From NCBI RefSeq assembly GCF_014206945.1, contig NZ_JACHON010000012.1, forward strand, positions 19,290 to 83,289: 64,000 nucleotides of DNA. The letters are read 5' to 3'. The DNA comes from Gracilibacillus halotolerans (GTDB taxonomy: Bacteria; Bacillota; Bacilli; Bacillales; Amphibacillaceae). A model generated the notes under the pieces. That model did no database searches, had not been told where the DNA came from, and saw only the letters and a program-made list of their open reading frames with translations. Shown one piece after another: positions 1 to 9,632 of this stretch; positions within the stretch are counted from its first letter, which is position 1, and each line of letters starts with the position of its first letter. Made by a program: the position numbers and the translations under genes.

Positions 1-204
1 AATACTATAATTTTTTTCATAAAATCACCGTCCTTTATACTATTTGTCGTATTAGAAGGAAAATAGTTACACATTTATTTTGATTATTTACAACTTCCAA
101 GCCTCGCATACTCCTAGCATAATTAACAAAAAGCATAATCATTGTTTTGTATACCTAGTTCTGGCTATCATAATAAGAGAATATTAGAAAGCGGGGCTGA
201 TAGA

Positions 205-678
205 ATGTATAGAAATGCAACTGACTTTGTTCAAGATTGGAAAAATTCCTCAAAAGGTACATTAGACGTTTTCCAATCAATTACCGATGAGAAGCTAAGC
301 CAATCTATTGTAGAAGGCCATAGTTCGTTAGGGTGGCTCGCTTGGCATTTAACTACTGCTGCAGCAATGTTCGGTGGACTTGCTGGCTTACAAATCGATG
401 GAGTGTCCGCAGATGATCAAGCTCCAGACACCATCAAAGAAATTATGGACTCTTATAAAAAGGTAGCAGTTTCGATTGAAAAAAATGCAATCGAGAATTT
501 TAAAGATGAAGATATGTTAACTGAGGTTGATGGTCTGGGTGGAAAAGTTCCAAGAGGACAATTACTTCGAATTTTAATCGATCATCAAACACACCATCGT
601 GGACAAATGACTGTATTGTTGCGTCAAGCAGGACTAGGTGTACCACCAATTATGGGACCAACGCAAGAAATGAAATAG
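205..678 (+). CDS. DinB-family protein
   Basis: A 157-residue protein of the DinB/YfiT-like four-helix metalloprotein superfamily, whose members bind a divalent metal and are mostly thiol-dependent transferases or damage-induced proteins of unknown substrate. The metal triad is visible as His48 (LAWHLT) and His127/His131 (LIDHQTHHRGQM), the usual spacing for the family. An in-frame TTG lies upstream at 142, but the ATG at 205 is preceded by a purine-rich GCGGGG about 8 bases away and begins the conserved domain, so it is preferred. The gene stands alone, convergent with the beta-glucoside operon. The family assignment is firm; the reaction is not known. Confidence 0.85.
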   Translation: MYRNATDFVQDWKNSSKGTLDVFQSITDEKLSQSIVEGHSSLGWLAWHLTTAAAMFGGLAGLQIDGVSADDQAPDTIKEIMDSYKKVAVSIEKNAIENFKDEDMLTEVDGLGGKVPRGQLLRILIDHQTHHRGQMTVLLRQAGLGVPPIMGPTQEMK

Positions 679-739
679 GACTTGCGTGTAAACTGCTTAC
701 GCTAGTCAAATATTACCTACTATATAATAGGAAAGAAAT

Positions 740-782
740 AGAACGCTTAGAGTTTTGGATAATCTCCAACTCCAAGCGTTCT
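740..782. terminator. Bidirectional terminator-like hairpin
   Basis: A 15-bp inverted repeat (AGAACGCTTAGAGTT with AACTCCAAGCGTTCT, one G-U pair) sits between the convergent dinB and bglH genes. Neither side has a long T-run, so termination strength is uncertain, but the position suits a shared terminator. Confidence 0.6.
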
Positions 783-829
783 TCTCTATTCTATGATATC
801 AACTGACTAATAGGAAATCTGAATTTCTT

Positions 830-2281
<1,452 letters not shown>

Positions 2282-2290
2282 TTAGTACAT

Positions 2291-2323
2291 AGGAAGGCAT
2301 TTCTGTAATAGAAATACCTTTCT
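2291..2323 (-). other. Intercistronic hairpin between bglP and bglH
   Basis: A 14-bp inverted repeat (AGGAAGGCATTTCT / AGAAATACCTTTCT) in the short bglP-bglH gap, with no T-run after it on the coding strand. More likely an mRNA processing or stabilising hairpin than a terminator. Confidence 0.5.
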
Positions 2324-2334
2324 ATGATAACCAC

Positions 2335-4287
2335 TTATTTTGCACGTAAAGTTAATAAATTTTCTGTTGATTCAATTTCCTTTGTATCCGCTATTGTCAT
2401 ATCAAAAGCGTCACTATTTGTAATTACGACTGGTGTCGTCAATTCGTAACCTTCTTGCTTAATAGCTTCTATATCGAATTCAATTAATAGCTTACCTTTT
2501 TCCACTCGTTCACCTTGAGCTGTGTGAGAAACGAAGTGCTTTCCACCAAGTTGTACGGTATCCATTCCAACATGAATTAGTACTTCAGCACCTTGGTCGG
2601 ATGTAATTCCAATTGCGTGATTACTAGGATAAAGAGCCGTAACTGTACCAGATACAGGGGCAATTACTTTTCCAATCGTAGGCTCAATTGCTACCCCTTT
2701 CCCTAAAGCGCCAGATGCAAAGGCTGCATCTTTAATTTCTGATAATGGAATTACGAGCCCTGTAAGAGGACTTTGAATGATGCTCTCTTCTCCATTTTGA
2801 TTAGTAGTTACTACTTTTGCTTTTTCTACTTCTGAATTTGGCTGTGTCACTTCATCCGTAACAGGAGTTGTTTGTTCTTGACGGTTCACAGCACCAAAGA
2901 AGTAAGTTAATAAGAAAGCTAGTGCGAATGCAACAACCATCGCTACTATAGCAGCCCAAAATGCAAAGTTAAGACCTTCTTCAGGGTGAATCATGGAAGG
3001 GATTTGGAAAATTCCGAGCCCCCCCATTGTATAACCTAGTGTACCGAATAAACCAATAATCGCTGAACCAACCGCTGCTGCGATACAAGAGAAAATAAAT
3101 GGTCGTTTAAGCGGAAGTGTTACCCCATAAATAGCAGGCTCTGTTACTCCAAATAATCCCGAGATAAACGCAGGAATACTTAAAGTTTTTAATTTTTGTT
3201 GCTTTGTTTTTAGCCAAACACCTAATACAGCACCAGTCTGTGCGAAAGTCGTCGCAAACATTAAAGCTAAGATTGGATCTCTTCCGATAACCATTAAATT
3301 ATTGATTGCAATTGGTACTAGTCCCCAATGAAGGCCAAAGATAACAAAGACTTGCCATAGTCCTCCTAGGAAAATACCCGCAATTATCGGACTTAATTCA
3401 TATATCCAAATCGTAAAGGAACCTACCATTTGTCCTGCCCATGTTGCGATAGGACCGATAATCAAGAACGTTAATGGAATAATAATTAGTAATGTTAAAA
3501 ACGGTACAACGAATGTCCTAATCACATCTGGAATAACTTTCTTTAACCCATTTTCTACTTTAGCAGCGAAGTAAGCCGAAAGTATAATAGGTATTACTGA
3601 GGATGCATAAGACATTAAAATTACAGGTATTCCTAAAAACTCGACATGCACAGGAGATTCGAATAACGTACCTGTAAATAACGTATACTGGGCTTCACCA
3701 GCCATTAATTCACTAACGGTCGGATACACAAGTGCCGAACCTATTGCCATTCCTATAAATGGACTTCCGCCAAACTTCTTGATTGCAGTGTAGCCTAGAA
3801 ATACAGGTAAGAAATAAAATAAGGCATCTCCAATTATATTTAGTATCGCATATGTTCCGGAGTCCTCACTCAACCATCCTAAAGCTATAAATAAAGCGTT
3901 AAAACCTTTAATCATCCCTGAGGCTGCTAATACGCCTAAAATCGGAGTGAAAATACTGGAAACGATATCAACAAATCGACTAAACAAGTTACCTTTCTTT
4001 TCAGATGAAGACTCATCTGATTCAACCGATTTTTCTGATTGGAATCCACCTTCTGCTACAACTGCTTTATATACATCTGGAACGTGATTACCAATAACCA
4101 CTTGGTACTGTCCACCACTTTGCATTACTGTAACAACGCCATCCATATTCTTTAGTACATCTGTATTTGCTTTTTCCTCGTCTTTTAACTTAAAGCGGAG
4201 ACGAGTGATACAATGGACAACGCTATTGACGTTTTCTTCTCCGCCAACATTTTCGATAATGTCTTTAGCTAACTTTTCATAACTCAT
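2335..4287 (-). CDS. bglP: PTS beta-glucoside-specific EIIBCA permease
   Basis: Membrane phosphotransferase permease that imports and phosphorylates beta-glucosides. Domain order is EIIB (residues 1-90, phosphocysteine Cys26 in VVHCITRLRF), the multi-span EIIC channel (about 110-480, with the GVTEPAIYGV motif) and a C-terminal EIIA domain carrying the phosphohistidine motif LIHVGMDTV. All three domains on one 650-residue chain is the usual BglP arrangement. Upstream in-frame TTG and GTG codons exist, but the ATG at 4287 has GGTG at proper distance and starts the conserved EIIB sequence. Expression should depend on LicT acting on the leader at 4321-4420. Confidence 0.93.
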   Translation of the reverse strand: MSYEKLAKDIIENVGGEENVNSVVHCITRLRFKLKDEEKANTDVLKNMDGVVTVMQSGGQYQVVIGNHVPDVYKAVVAEGGFQSEKSVESDESSSEKKGNLFSRFVDIVSSIFTPILGVLAASGMIKGFNALFIALGWLSEDSGTYAILNIIGDALFYFLPVFLGYTAIKKFGGSPFIGMAIGSALVYPTVSELMAGEAQYTLFTGTLFESPVHVEFLGIPVILMSYASSVIPIILSAYFAAKVENGLKKVIPDVIRTFVVPFLTLLIIIPLTFLIIGPIATWAGQMVGSFTIWIYELSPIIAGIFLGGLWQVFVIFGLHWGLVPIAINNLMVIGRDPILALMFATTFAQTGAVLGVWLKTKQQKLKTLSIPAFISGLFGVTEPAIYGVTLPLKRPFIFSCIAAAVGSAIIGLFGTLGYTMGGLGIFQIPSMIHPEEGLNFAFWAAIVAMVVAFALAFLLTYFFGAVNRQEQTTPVTDEVTQPNSEVEKAKVVTTNQNGEESIIQSPLTGLVIPLSEIKDAAFASGALGKGVAIEPTIGKVIAPVSGTVTALYPSNHAIGITSDQGAEVLIHVGMDTVQLGGKHFVSHTAQGERVEKGKLLIEFDIEAIKQEGYELTTPVVITNSDAFDMTIADTKEIESTENLLTLRAK

Positions 4288-4320
4288 TGTATTCACCAAC
4301 TCTCATTCAATTTTTCGAAT

Positions 4321-4397
4321 AAAAAAACCTGAACTAATCTGAAGGCACACTCCGTACGTATAGTACGGCCATAGTGTGTTTCAAATTAGTCCAGGTT
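4321..4397 (-). terminator. LicT-controlled terminator upstream of bglP
   Basis: On the minus strand a long inverted repeat (arms about 4380-4397 and 4328-4345, plus an inner CACAC/GTGTG and CCGTAC/GTACGG hairpin) is followed by seven T. Its 5' arm begins inside the RAT element, so the two structures exclude each other, as in classical bgl antitermination. Confidence 0.88.
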
Positions 4398-4420
4398 ATG
4401 CCCAAATTAGGTAACATTCC
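4393..4420 (-). promoter_or_regulatory. RAT (ribonucleic antiterminator) element
   Basis: Read on the minus strand this begins GGAATGTTACCTAATTTGGG and ends GCATAACCT. It lines up with the known RAT of bgl operons (GGATTGTTAC...GGCAAAACCT) and overlaps the terminator's 5' arm by about five bases. It should be bound by LicT to let RNA polymerase read into bglP. Confidence 0.82.
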
Positions 4421-4515
4421 TAAAACTAAAGTTATTTATTGTTTTGCAAAACAATTTCACTATCAATGTAACACGCTTTCTTTTTGGTGTCAACAAAATT
4501 ATCAACCGTTTTCAA

Positions 4516-5379
4516 CTAATCTCGAATTTTATCGACATTCGCTTGTCGACGGGTAACCCTTGATATATGAACCGTTAAGTAAATTTCTTCATCACGTGAA
4601 ATATTCCAATTAAAAGTTTCTCTTAAATAGATTTCTATCTTCTTGGCACAATCAAATGCTATATGATATTTTTGTTTAATTTGTTCATAGAAAAAGTCAT
4701 CAACAGTATCTTCTATTTTCTCTTGTCGAATATACCGAATTGCAAAGAATCGAAGATGGGTTAGGAAGCGTTCATAATTTATTGAAGTATCATCTAATTC
4801 CATTTGATAATGGTATTTTACAATATTAATTATATTATTTACTATCTCTGTTACTTGGATAGCATTCGTCATATTTTCTTCAGAAAAGCCACCATTTACA
4901 AGGTGGAGAGCAATGGATGCTGCTTCATCTTCTTCTAGCCTTATTCCTGTATGTTGTTCAATCAAATCTAGCGCTTCTAAACCAATTTGGTATTCTGCTT
5001 TATAGTATTTTCTGATTTCATATGAAAGTGTATTTTTAAGCGAAATACCTTCGCGGTGTCTAGTGATGGCATAGTCTATATGATCCGTTAGTGCGATATA
5101 CAAAAATTCATTAAGGCTATAAGGTAATTTGGATTTCGCATAATCAAGGATTTCTGAAACGATACCCAAGTATTTTTCGGAAACTCCGCTTAACAATTGA
5201 TTTAGTTTTTCCGAGGTCTCTTTATCTTGGAGTATAAAGGTTTTTTCAATTTTATCTGTGTCTATCGTGTCTCCGGGTTTCTTTTGAAAAGCTAATCCCT
5301 TCCCCATAACAACGACCTCTTGGTTACTTTCGTTTGACGTCAATGCTACATTGTTGTTAAATACTTTCTTAATTTCCAT
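4516..5379 (-). CDS. licT: Transcriptional antiterminator, BglG/LicT family
   Basis: RNA-binding regulator of the beta-glucoside operon. The CAT RNA-binding domain (residues 1-56, starting MEIKKVFNNNVAL) is followed by two PTS regulation domains with the conserved phosphorylatable histidines: PRD1 in LTDHIDYA and IALHLVN, PRD2 in FLTHLRFF and LTVHISRV. In this family BglP-dependent phosphorylation of PRD1 inactivates and HPr-dependent phosphorylation of PRD2 activates. 287 residues is the normal length. Start at 5379 after GGTGAGGAAA; an upstream in-frame codon at 5391 lacks a ribosome binding site. Its target RAT lies between it and bglP; no RAT was seen upstream of licT. Confidence 0.92.
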   Translation of the reverse strand: MEIKKVFNNNVALTSNESNQEVVVMGKGLAFQKKPGDTIDTDKIEKTFILQDKETSEKLNQLLSGVSEKYLGIVSEILDYAKSKLPYSLNEFLYIALTDHIDYAITRHREGISLKNTLSYEIRKYYKAEYQIGLEALDLIEQHTGIRLEEDEAASIALHLVNGGFSEENMTNAIQVTEIVNNIINIVKYHYQMELDDTSINYERFLTHLRFFAIRYIRQEKIEDTVDDFFYEQIKQKYHIAFDCAKKIEIYLRETFNWNISRDEEIYLTVHISRVTRRQANVDKIRD

Positions 5380-5577
5380 TTTCCTCACCACCCTTTTTAC
5401 CTATATTTTAATACCTATTGTGTAATGAATTTTTTATTTTTGCAATAGTGAAGAATTTTAAGGCAGGGAAAATAGATTGATTTCTACTGTAACTTTTTAC
5501 TTGAAAGTTGCATTTGACATAACTTTATATAACATTTATTTCATGATTTTTTTCTTAGTGAAAATTTTCTAATAATC

Positions 5578-5599
5578 AAAAAAGCGTGCACTTGCACGC
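5578..5599 (-). terminator. Terminator of the SASP-like gene
   Basis: GCGTGC/GCACGC stem with a four-base loop followed on the minus strand by six T, just downstream of the small gene at 5622-5786. Confidence 0.7.
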
Positions 5600-5621
5600 A
5601 TCATATTTATATAAACACACA

Positions 5622-5786
5622 TTATTTTGATTGATTCTTTTTTCTTACTTCTTCAGCATCGGTATTGCTAAAAATCGATGTTCCTCTTCCTCCTGTATGT
5701 TCCGCCATCCATTGAATTGCTTCGTTATAGGACATTTCTTTCTGCTCTACCTTATTTGTCGTTTGCTTTGGCTGATTGGATTCCAC
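5622..5786 (-). CDS. Gamma-type small acid-soluble spore protein-like peptide
   Basis: A 54-residue ORF on the minus strand starting with GTG after a perfect AGGAGG spaced 6 bases, ending just before a terminator. The C-terminal half (FSNTDAEEVRKKNQSK) resembles the repeat of gamma-type SASPs (SspE: ASETDAQQVRKQNQ), which store amino acids in the spore core and are cut by the Gpr protease on germination. The N-terminal half is rich in Gln, Lys and Glu. Only one repeat-like unit is present, so it is shorter than SspE. Strong initiation signals, terminator and composition make it a real gene; the SASP label rests on motif resemblance by eye. Confidence 0.62.
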   Translation of the reverse strand: MESNQPKQTTNKVEQKEMSYNEAIQWMAEHTGGRGTSIFSNTDAEEVRKKNQSK

Positions 5787-5848
5787 TTGTTTCCCTCCTT
5801 TTTCTCCTTATTCTTTACCTGTCTTATCACTCTCATTCCTTTTTCCTC

Positions 5849-5877
5849 TTGACTTATTATCGTTATGCATGTAATAT
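5849..5877 (+). promoter_or_regulatory. Sigma-A promoter of the Xre/membrane protein pair
   Basis: TTGACT (-35), exactly 17 bases, TAATAT (-10), placed 45 bases before the xre start codon. The -10 lies inside the palindrome at 5869-5908. Confidence 0.8.
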
Positions 5878-5908
5878 ATATCTTACATAAGTAACATATA
5901 TATTGCAT
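5869..5908. promoter_or_regulatory. 40-bp near-perfect palindrome, probable autoregulatory operator
   Basis: A hyphenated palindrome centred near 5888.5: the outer arms ATGTAATATATAT and ATATATATTGCAT and the inner TTAC-ATAA-GTAA pair throughout except for two positions. It covers the -10 and transcription start region of the promoter, an ideal place for the Xre protein encoded downstream to repress its own operon. Confidence 0.65.
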
Positions 5909-5922
5909 TAAGAGGATTGATT

Positions 5923-6123
5923 ATGAAAAATAATGTGAAAATTATTAGAATGAATGCCTCTATAACACAAGAGGAATTAGCAAGAAAAGTTGGTGTGACA
6001 AGACAGACAATTGGACTGATTGAAAAAGGGAAATATAATCCCAGTCTTCAGCTATGTATTTCAATTGCTAAAGAACTTAATAAAACGTTAGACGAACTTT
6101 TTTGGGAGGTAGATGCAGAATGA
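5923..6123 (+). CDS. Xre-family transcriptional regulator (small HTH)
   Basis: A 66-residue protein that is little more than one helix-turn-helix domain (residues 14-34, [20 protein letters not shown]), of the YozG/YgzD type commonly encoded beside an integral membrane protein. Start at 5923 follows AGAGG by 7 bases; the TTG at 5917 has no such signal. Its stop overlaps the start of the next gene (ATGA), so the two are translationally coupled. It probably represses its own operon through the palindrome over the promoter. What signal it answers to is unknown. Confidence 0.85.
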   Translation: MKNNVKIIRMNASITQEELARKVGVTRQTIGLIEKGKYNPSLQLCISIAKELNKTLDELFWEVDAE

Positions 6124-6578
6124 AATCCTGGATTTCTTTCTTATTGCCGGAGGATGAATACAAAGAAAAGAAGCTACTTTATTTCATTTCAGAAGGAGCT
6201 ACTATCGTCATTCTTTATTTGATTGTCATGTTTATTATGAGTAATTTTTTTCAGATAAGTGCGAAGCCTACTATAGTCATAGCCATCTGTATATTTGGAT
6301 TTTATGTATTTTCAAGATATATCCTATCAGGGATAGAATATACCGATATTGCAACGAAGGTCGACTATAAAAAACAACTTCGTGTAACGAGAATAAAATC
6401 GATCGGTTTTGTGGTTCTTTTTCTCTCTCTTCAAGTTCTATTTGTGAATTTTCCCACCAATCTAAATGAATGGGTAGACATAATTGGTATGTCTGTTTCC
6501 GGGGGAGTTGTCTTATTTATATTTGAATACATTTCTCTAAAACGTTCTTACGAGAAGAACAAAGATTTAATCGAATAA
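6120..6578 (+). CDS. Integral membrane protein partnered with Xre regulator
   Basis: A 152-residue protein with about four hydrophobic segments (near residues 25-48, 52-72, 98-115 and 120-140) and basic connecting loops, co-encoded with and overlapping the Xre gene by four bases. Such Xre/membrane-protein pairs (DUF3278- or DUF2178-like partners) are common in Firmicutes and poorly understood; sensing of membrane stress has been suggested for some but nothing here proves it. The start at 6120 has GGGAGG upstream. A second such pair lies at 20516-21177. Confidence 0.75.
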   Translation: MKSWISFLLPEDEYKEKKLLYFISEGATIVILYLIVMFIMSNFFQISAKPTIVIAICIFGFYVFSRYILSGIEYTDIATKVDYKKQLRVTRIKSIGFVVLFLSLQVLFVNFPTNLNEWVDIIGMSVSGGVVLFIFEYISLKRSYEKNKDLIE

Positions 6579-6582
6579 ATGT

Positions 6583-6608
6583 ATCGGGGTGAATTACTTC
6601 ACCCCGAT
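6583..6608. terminator. Bidirectional terminator overlapping glpQ stop
   Basis: An 11-bp perfect inverted repeat ATCGGGGTGAA/TTCACCCCGAT between the convergent membrane protein gene and glpQ; the glpQ stop codon is in the loop. No long T-run on either side. Confidence 0.6.
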
Positions 6609-7349
6609 AATGGATTGTTTAGCTGCTACTGCTATCTCCGGATAATCGGTAATAATCGCTTCTACACCTAGTTGAAGGAGCTGGTTTATTTCCTCCTCTT
6701 TGTTAACTGTCCATACTCGAGTATAGCTTGCCAGTTGTTTTGACATAACAACATCTGCATCTAACATTAAATCTTTATCCAAATGAAAACCTTCCAGCTG
6801 AAATGTCGTCATATAATCAGCAAGATGCGGTACATGATCTTGTAATAACCATGCTATATCTGCATTTGAATCTAACTGTTTTAATCGAAATAATGTCGGT
6901 AAATGAAACGAAGAATAGATGATTTTCCTATTTGGAGCATATCGCTGGACCTCGCTCAGTAATCTTTCCTCAATACCTGGATACGTATGAATATACGTTT
7001 TTAATTCAATATTCAATTCAATATCGGTACCGTCTAATAACTGCATTACTTCTTGTAATGTCGGTACCTTCTCCTGATTCCAAGTCGATTCATATTTTGC
7101 AAAGTGCTGAAATTTATTTCCTGCACTAAGCTGCTGAATTTCGGCAAGTGTACAATCCTTAATTGCTCCTTCTCCATCAGTTGTTCTACTTAACGTCTCA
7201 TCATGTATAACAACAATCTCTCCGTCTTTTGTTAAATGTACGTCTATTTCTAAGCCTTCCACCCCTTGTTCGATTGCTTTTTGAAAACCTAACAGCGTAT
7301 TTTCTGGATAATTCCCTTTACTCCCACGATGTCCATATATTTTCGTCAT
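6594..7349 (-). CDS. glpQ: Glycerophosphodiester phosphodiesterase (cytosolic type)
   Basis: Hydrolyses glycerophosphodiesters such as glycerophosphocholine to sn-glycerol 3-phosphate and an alcohol. The GDPD motifs are complete: HRGSKGNYPENTLLGF at residues 7-22, EIDVHLTKDGEIVVIHD (metal and catalytic residues) and ELNIELK. At 251 residues with no signal peptide it is cytosolic, like E. coli UgpQ and unlike secreted GlpQ. It is the last gene downstream of the ugp-type ABC transporter, so it likely processes diesters that the transporter brings in. A hairpin at 7377-7401 separates it from the binding-protein gene. Confidence 0.92.
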   Translation of the reverse strand: MTKIYGHRGSKGNYPENTLLGFQKAIEQGVEGLEIDVHLTKDGEIVVIHDETLSRTTDGEGAIKDCTLAEIQQLSAGNKFQHFAKYESTWNQEKVPTLQEVMQLLDGTDIELNIELKTYIHTYPGIEERLLSEVQRYAPNRKIIYSSFHLPTLFRLKQLDSNADIAWLLQDHVPHLADYMTTFQLEGFHLDKDLMLDADVVMSKQLASYTRVWTVNKEEEINQLLQLGVEAIITDYPEIAVAAKQSIIGVK

Positions 7350-7376
7350 TTCCTCACCTCTCGATTTGGTAGAAAT

Positions 7377-7401
7377 GCCAGCAAGGAACTCCCTTGCTGG
7401 C
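7377..7401 (-). other. Hairpin between ugpB and glpQ
   Basis: A perfect 10-bp inverted repeat, GCCAGCAAGG / CCTTGCTGGC with a five-base loop, followed on the minus strand only by ATTTCTA. It may be a partial terminator or a 3'-end stabiliser that lets the binding protein be made in excess over the downstream glpQ. Confidence 0.55.
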
Positions 7402-7410
7402 TTCTCTTAT

Positions 7411-8793
7411 TTATTCGCCTCTTGCAGCATTCGCACTTTCAATCGATTGATTCAACTGGTCTACAGCATTTTGGTACGTCTCATCTACTTCCCCACCATT
7501 ATACACGGTTTCTAAAGCTGTTTCGATAATTCGACGTCCTTCTGGAATCATATCCATGATTGCTCCTTGTGTCGCATAAGAGGAAGTGGTTGATTGCAAT
7601 TGATCTACGGTTACTCGTAATTGAGGCATTTCCGCATATGCATCTTTCACTAATTCTTCGTTATAAGCTTCAGGATTAATTGCAAAATAGCCTGTTTCTA
7701 CATGCCATTCTGCTTGCACTTCTTTAGTTTGTAAGTATTTCATAAATTCCCACGCCGCATCTTTCTCCGCTTGGTCTTTATCGTCAACCATCCACAGACT
7801 TGCTCCACCGATTACTACCCCTTCTCTTTCGGTATTCTCAGGGTGTGGAATGAATGCTACTCCGACTTCAAAATCTGCATTATCAATCACATCTCTCGCA
7901 CTAGCTGAAGATTGCATAAACATAGCAACATCTCCCGCTAGAAAACCTGAAACCATGCTGTCTCCATCCGTTCCATAGTTAGCAAACGTCTCCTCTTCTA
8001 TCATTGTTTCTACCCATTGGAAAATGGATTTTCCTTGTTCCTCTGTAAATCCAATTTCTGTTGGAGTATCTGTTCGGCCATTATCATTGTTCATTAAGAG
8101 CGCACCTTGATTTGCTAATAGTTGTTCGAATAACCAACCATATGCTTGAAGCGCAAATCCCTTCATTTCTGAGTTATTTTGATGGATAGCTTTACTTGCC
8201 TCCATAATTTCTTCGAATGTACGTGGTGGTGTTTCACCATCTAATCCTGCTGCCTCAAATGCATCTTTGTTATAGTACATTACGGGTGTTGAAGAGTTAA
8301 ATGGCATCGAATAAAACGTATCATCAATTTTGTAGTAATTAATAATATTCTCTTCTAATCCAGTCATATCGTAATTGTCTTTATCTACATAGTTTTGAAT
8401 AGGTTCAATATGTCCACTATTAATCATTGACATCGTTCCAATTTCAAACACCTGGATCATGGTGGGTGCTGTCTCCGTTCCCGCAACAGTATGAAACTTC
8501 GTCAGTGCTTCGTCATACGTACCTTGGTACTCTGCATTTACTTGAATGTCATCTTGAGAATTGTTGTAATCATCTACAATTTTCTCAAGTGCTCCTTGAG
8601 CCGCTCCACCCATCGCGTGCCAGAAGGTGACGACTTGCTTTTCATTTGTATCCTCACTAGGAGTAGGAGTTTCCGTCTCCTGATTTGTAGATGTTTCCGT
8701 CTCCGCTTGATCCTCACTTGCTTCTGCATTTGTACAAGCTGCTAATACCAGTGTTAAAAAAATAACGAAACCTACTGTTAACCACTTCTTCAT
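7411..8793 (-). CDS. ugpB: Glycerol-3-phosphate ABC transporter substrate-binding lipoprotein
   Basis: Extracytoplasmic solute-binding protein of family 1, anchored as a lipoprotein (signal peptide with lipobox VLAAC, Cys about residue 20, then an acidic/Thr-rich linker). It matches E. coli UgpB at several diagnostic stretches: VTFWHAMGG, MIQVFEIGTMSM, MPFNSSTPVMYYNKDAFEAAG and VIGGASLWM. 460 residues. The start at 8793 has GGGGGA about 8 bases upstream; the longer reading frame to 8925 overlaps ugpE and lacks a signal peptide start. Order on this strand is ugpC-ugpA-ugpE-ugpB-glpQ. Confidence 0.9.
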   Translation of the reverse strand: MKKWLTVGFVIFLTLVLAACTNAEASEDQAETETSTNQETETPTPSEDTNEKQVVTFWHAMGGAAQGALEKIVDDYNNSQDDIQVNAEYQGTYDEALTKFHTVAGTETAPTMIQVFEIGTMSMINSGHIEPIQNYVDKDNYDMTGLEENIINYYKIDDTFYSMPFNSSTPVMYYNKDAFEAAGLDGETPPRTFEEIMEASKAIHQNNSEMKGFALQAYGWLFEQLLANQGALLMNNDNGRTDTPTEIGFTEEQGKSIFQWVETMIEEETFANYGTDGDSMVSGFLAGDVAMFMQSSASARDVIDNADFEVGVAFIPHPENTEREGVVIGGASLWMVDDKDQAEKDAAWEFMKYLQTKEVQAEWHVETGYFAINPEAYNEELVKDAYAEMPQLRVTVDQLQSTTSSYATQGAIMDMIPEGRRIIETALETVYNGGEVDETYQNAVDQLNQSIESANAARGE

Positions 8794-8813
8794 GTTACAT
8801 TCCCCCATTACAT

Positions 8814-9632
8814 TTATTTTAAAGCACCTTCTGCAAGTCCTTGTTGCAGCTTTTTTTGACCGAGGAAAAGCAAGATTAACGTTGGTAAAACTACAATAAT
8901 TGCTCCTGCCATAATCATTCCCCAATCGTTTAACTGCTCTTGGGACTGCAGTTGGCGTAAACCAATTTGGACAGTTCTTGTTGTATCATCTGTCGTTGCT
9001 AATAAAGGCCATAAATACATATTCCATGATGTCAAAAATCCATATACTCCTAGCGTGACGATACTCGACTTAGCCATCGGTAAAACAACGGTCAAGAAAA
9101 ATTTCCAATCACCAATTCCGGCAATTTCACTCGCCTCTTTTAACTCTTTTGGTATTTGTTTAAAAGACTGTCGCAATAGAAAGGTTCCAAAAGCCATCGC
9201 AAAAAATGGAATCGTTAAGCCAGAGTATGTATTCATCCAACCTAAATCTCGGATTGTTTGAAAGTTTGGTATAATAGAAGCTTCAAAAGGTACCATCATA
9301 GTAGCTATAAAGATAAAAAACAATAAATCTCTTCCTTTAAAATTAATGAACACAAACGCATACGCAGAAAGGCTTGATAGTGTTAGCTGTCCTAGCATAA
9401 TGACGAGTGAGACGATGAGACTATTAATAAAAAAATGTAGCAGCCGAGAATTTTCTAATACGTGTACATAGTTATCTAGTGTTAAGGAGGATGGCAGCCA
9501 ATTTCCCATCATAATTTCTTGGTTAGACATAAAGCTCATTGAAAGGGCAATGATAGCTGGCGCAAACACTAGAAAAGCTGAAACTACTAATAATGCATAA
9601 AAGGTGAGCTTTTGATAGATTGGCATCCTCAC
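8814..9632 (-). CDS. ugpE: Glycerol-3-phosphate ABC transporter permease
   Basis: A 272-residue inner-membrane subunit with six predicted transmembrane helices and the EAA loop that docks on the ATPase (KELKEASEIAGIGDWKFF...VVLPMAKS). It is the MalG-like partner of the two-permease import systems. Its start overlaps the stop of ugpA by four bases, so the subunits are translationally coupled. Substrate is inferred from the neighbouring UgpB-like binding protein and glpQ. Confidence 0.9.
   Translation of the reverse strand: MRMPIYQKLTFYALLVVSAFLVFAPAIIALSMSFMSNQEIMMGNWLPSSLTLDNYVHVLENSRLLHFFINSLIVSLVIMLGQLTLSSLSAYAFVFINFKGRDLLFFIFIATMMVPFEASIIPNFQTIRDLGWMNTYSGLTIPFFAMAFGTFLLRQSFKQIPKELKEASEIAGIGDWKFFLTVVLPMAKSSIVTLGVYGFLTSWNMYLWPLLATTDDTTRTVQIGLRQLQSQEQLNDWGMIMAGAIIVVLPTLILLFLGQKKLQQGLAEGALK

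Noticed and set aside
5631..5890. Two overlapping plus-strand open frames encoding hydrophobic peptides
   Set aside because: They are the antisense of the SASP-like gene and its leader, with no SD; the minus-strand gene has a perfect SD and terminator.
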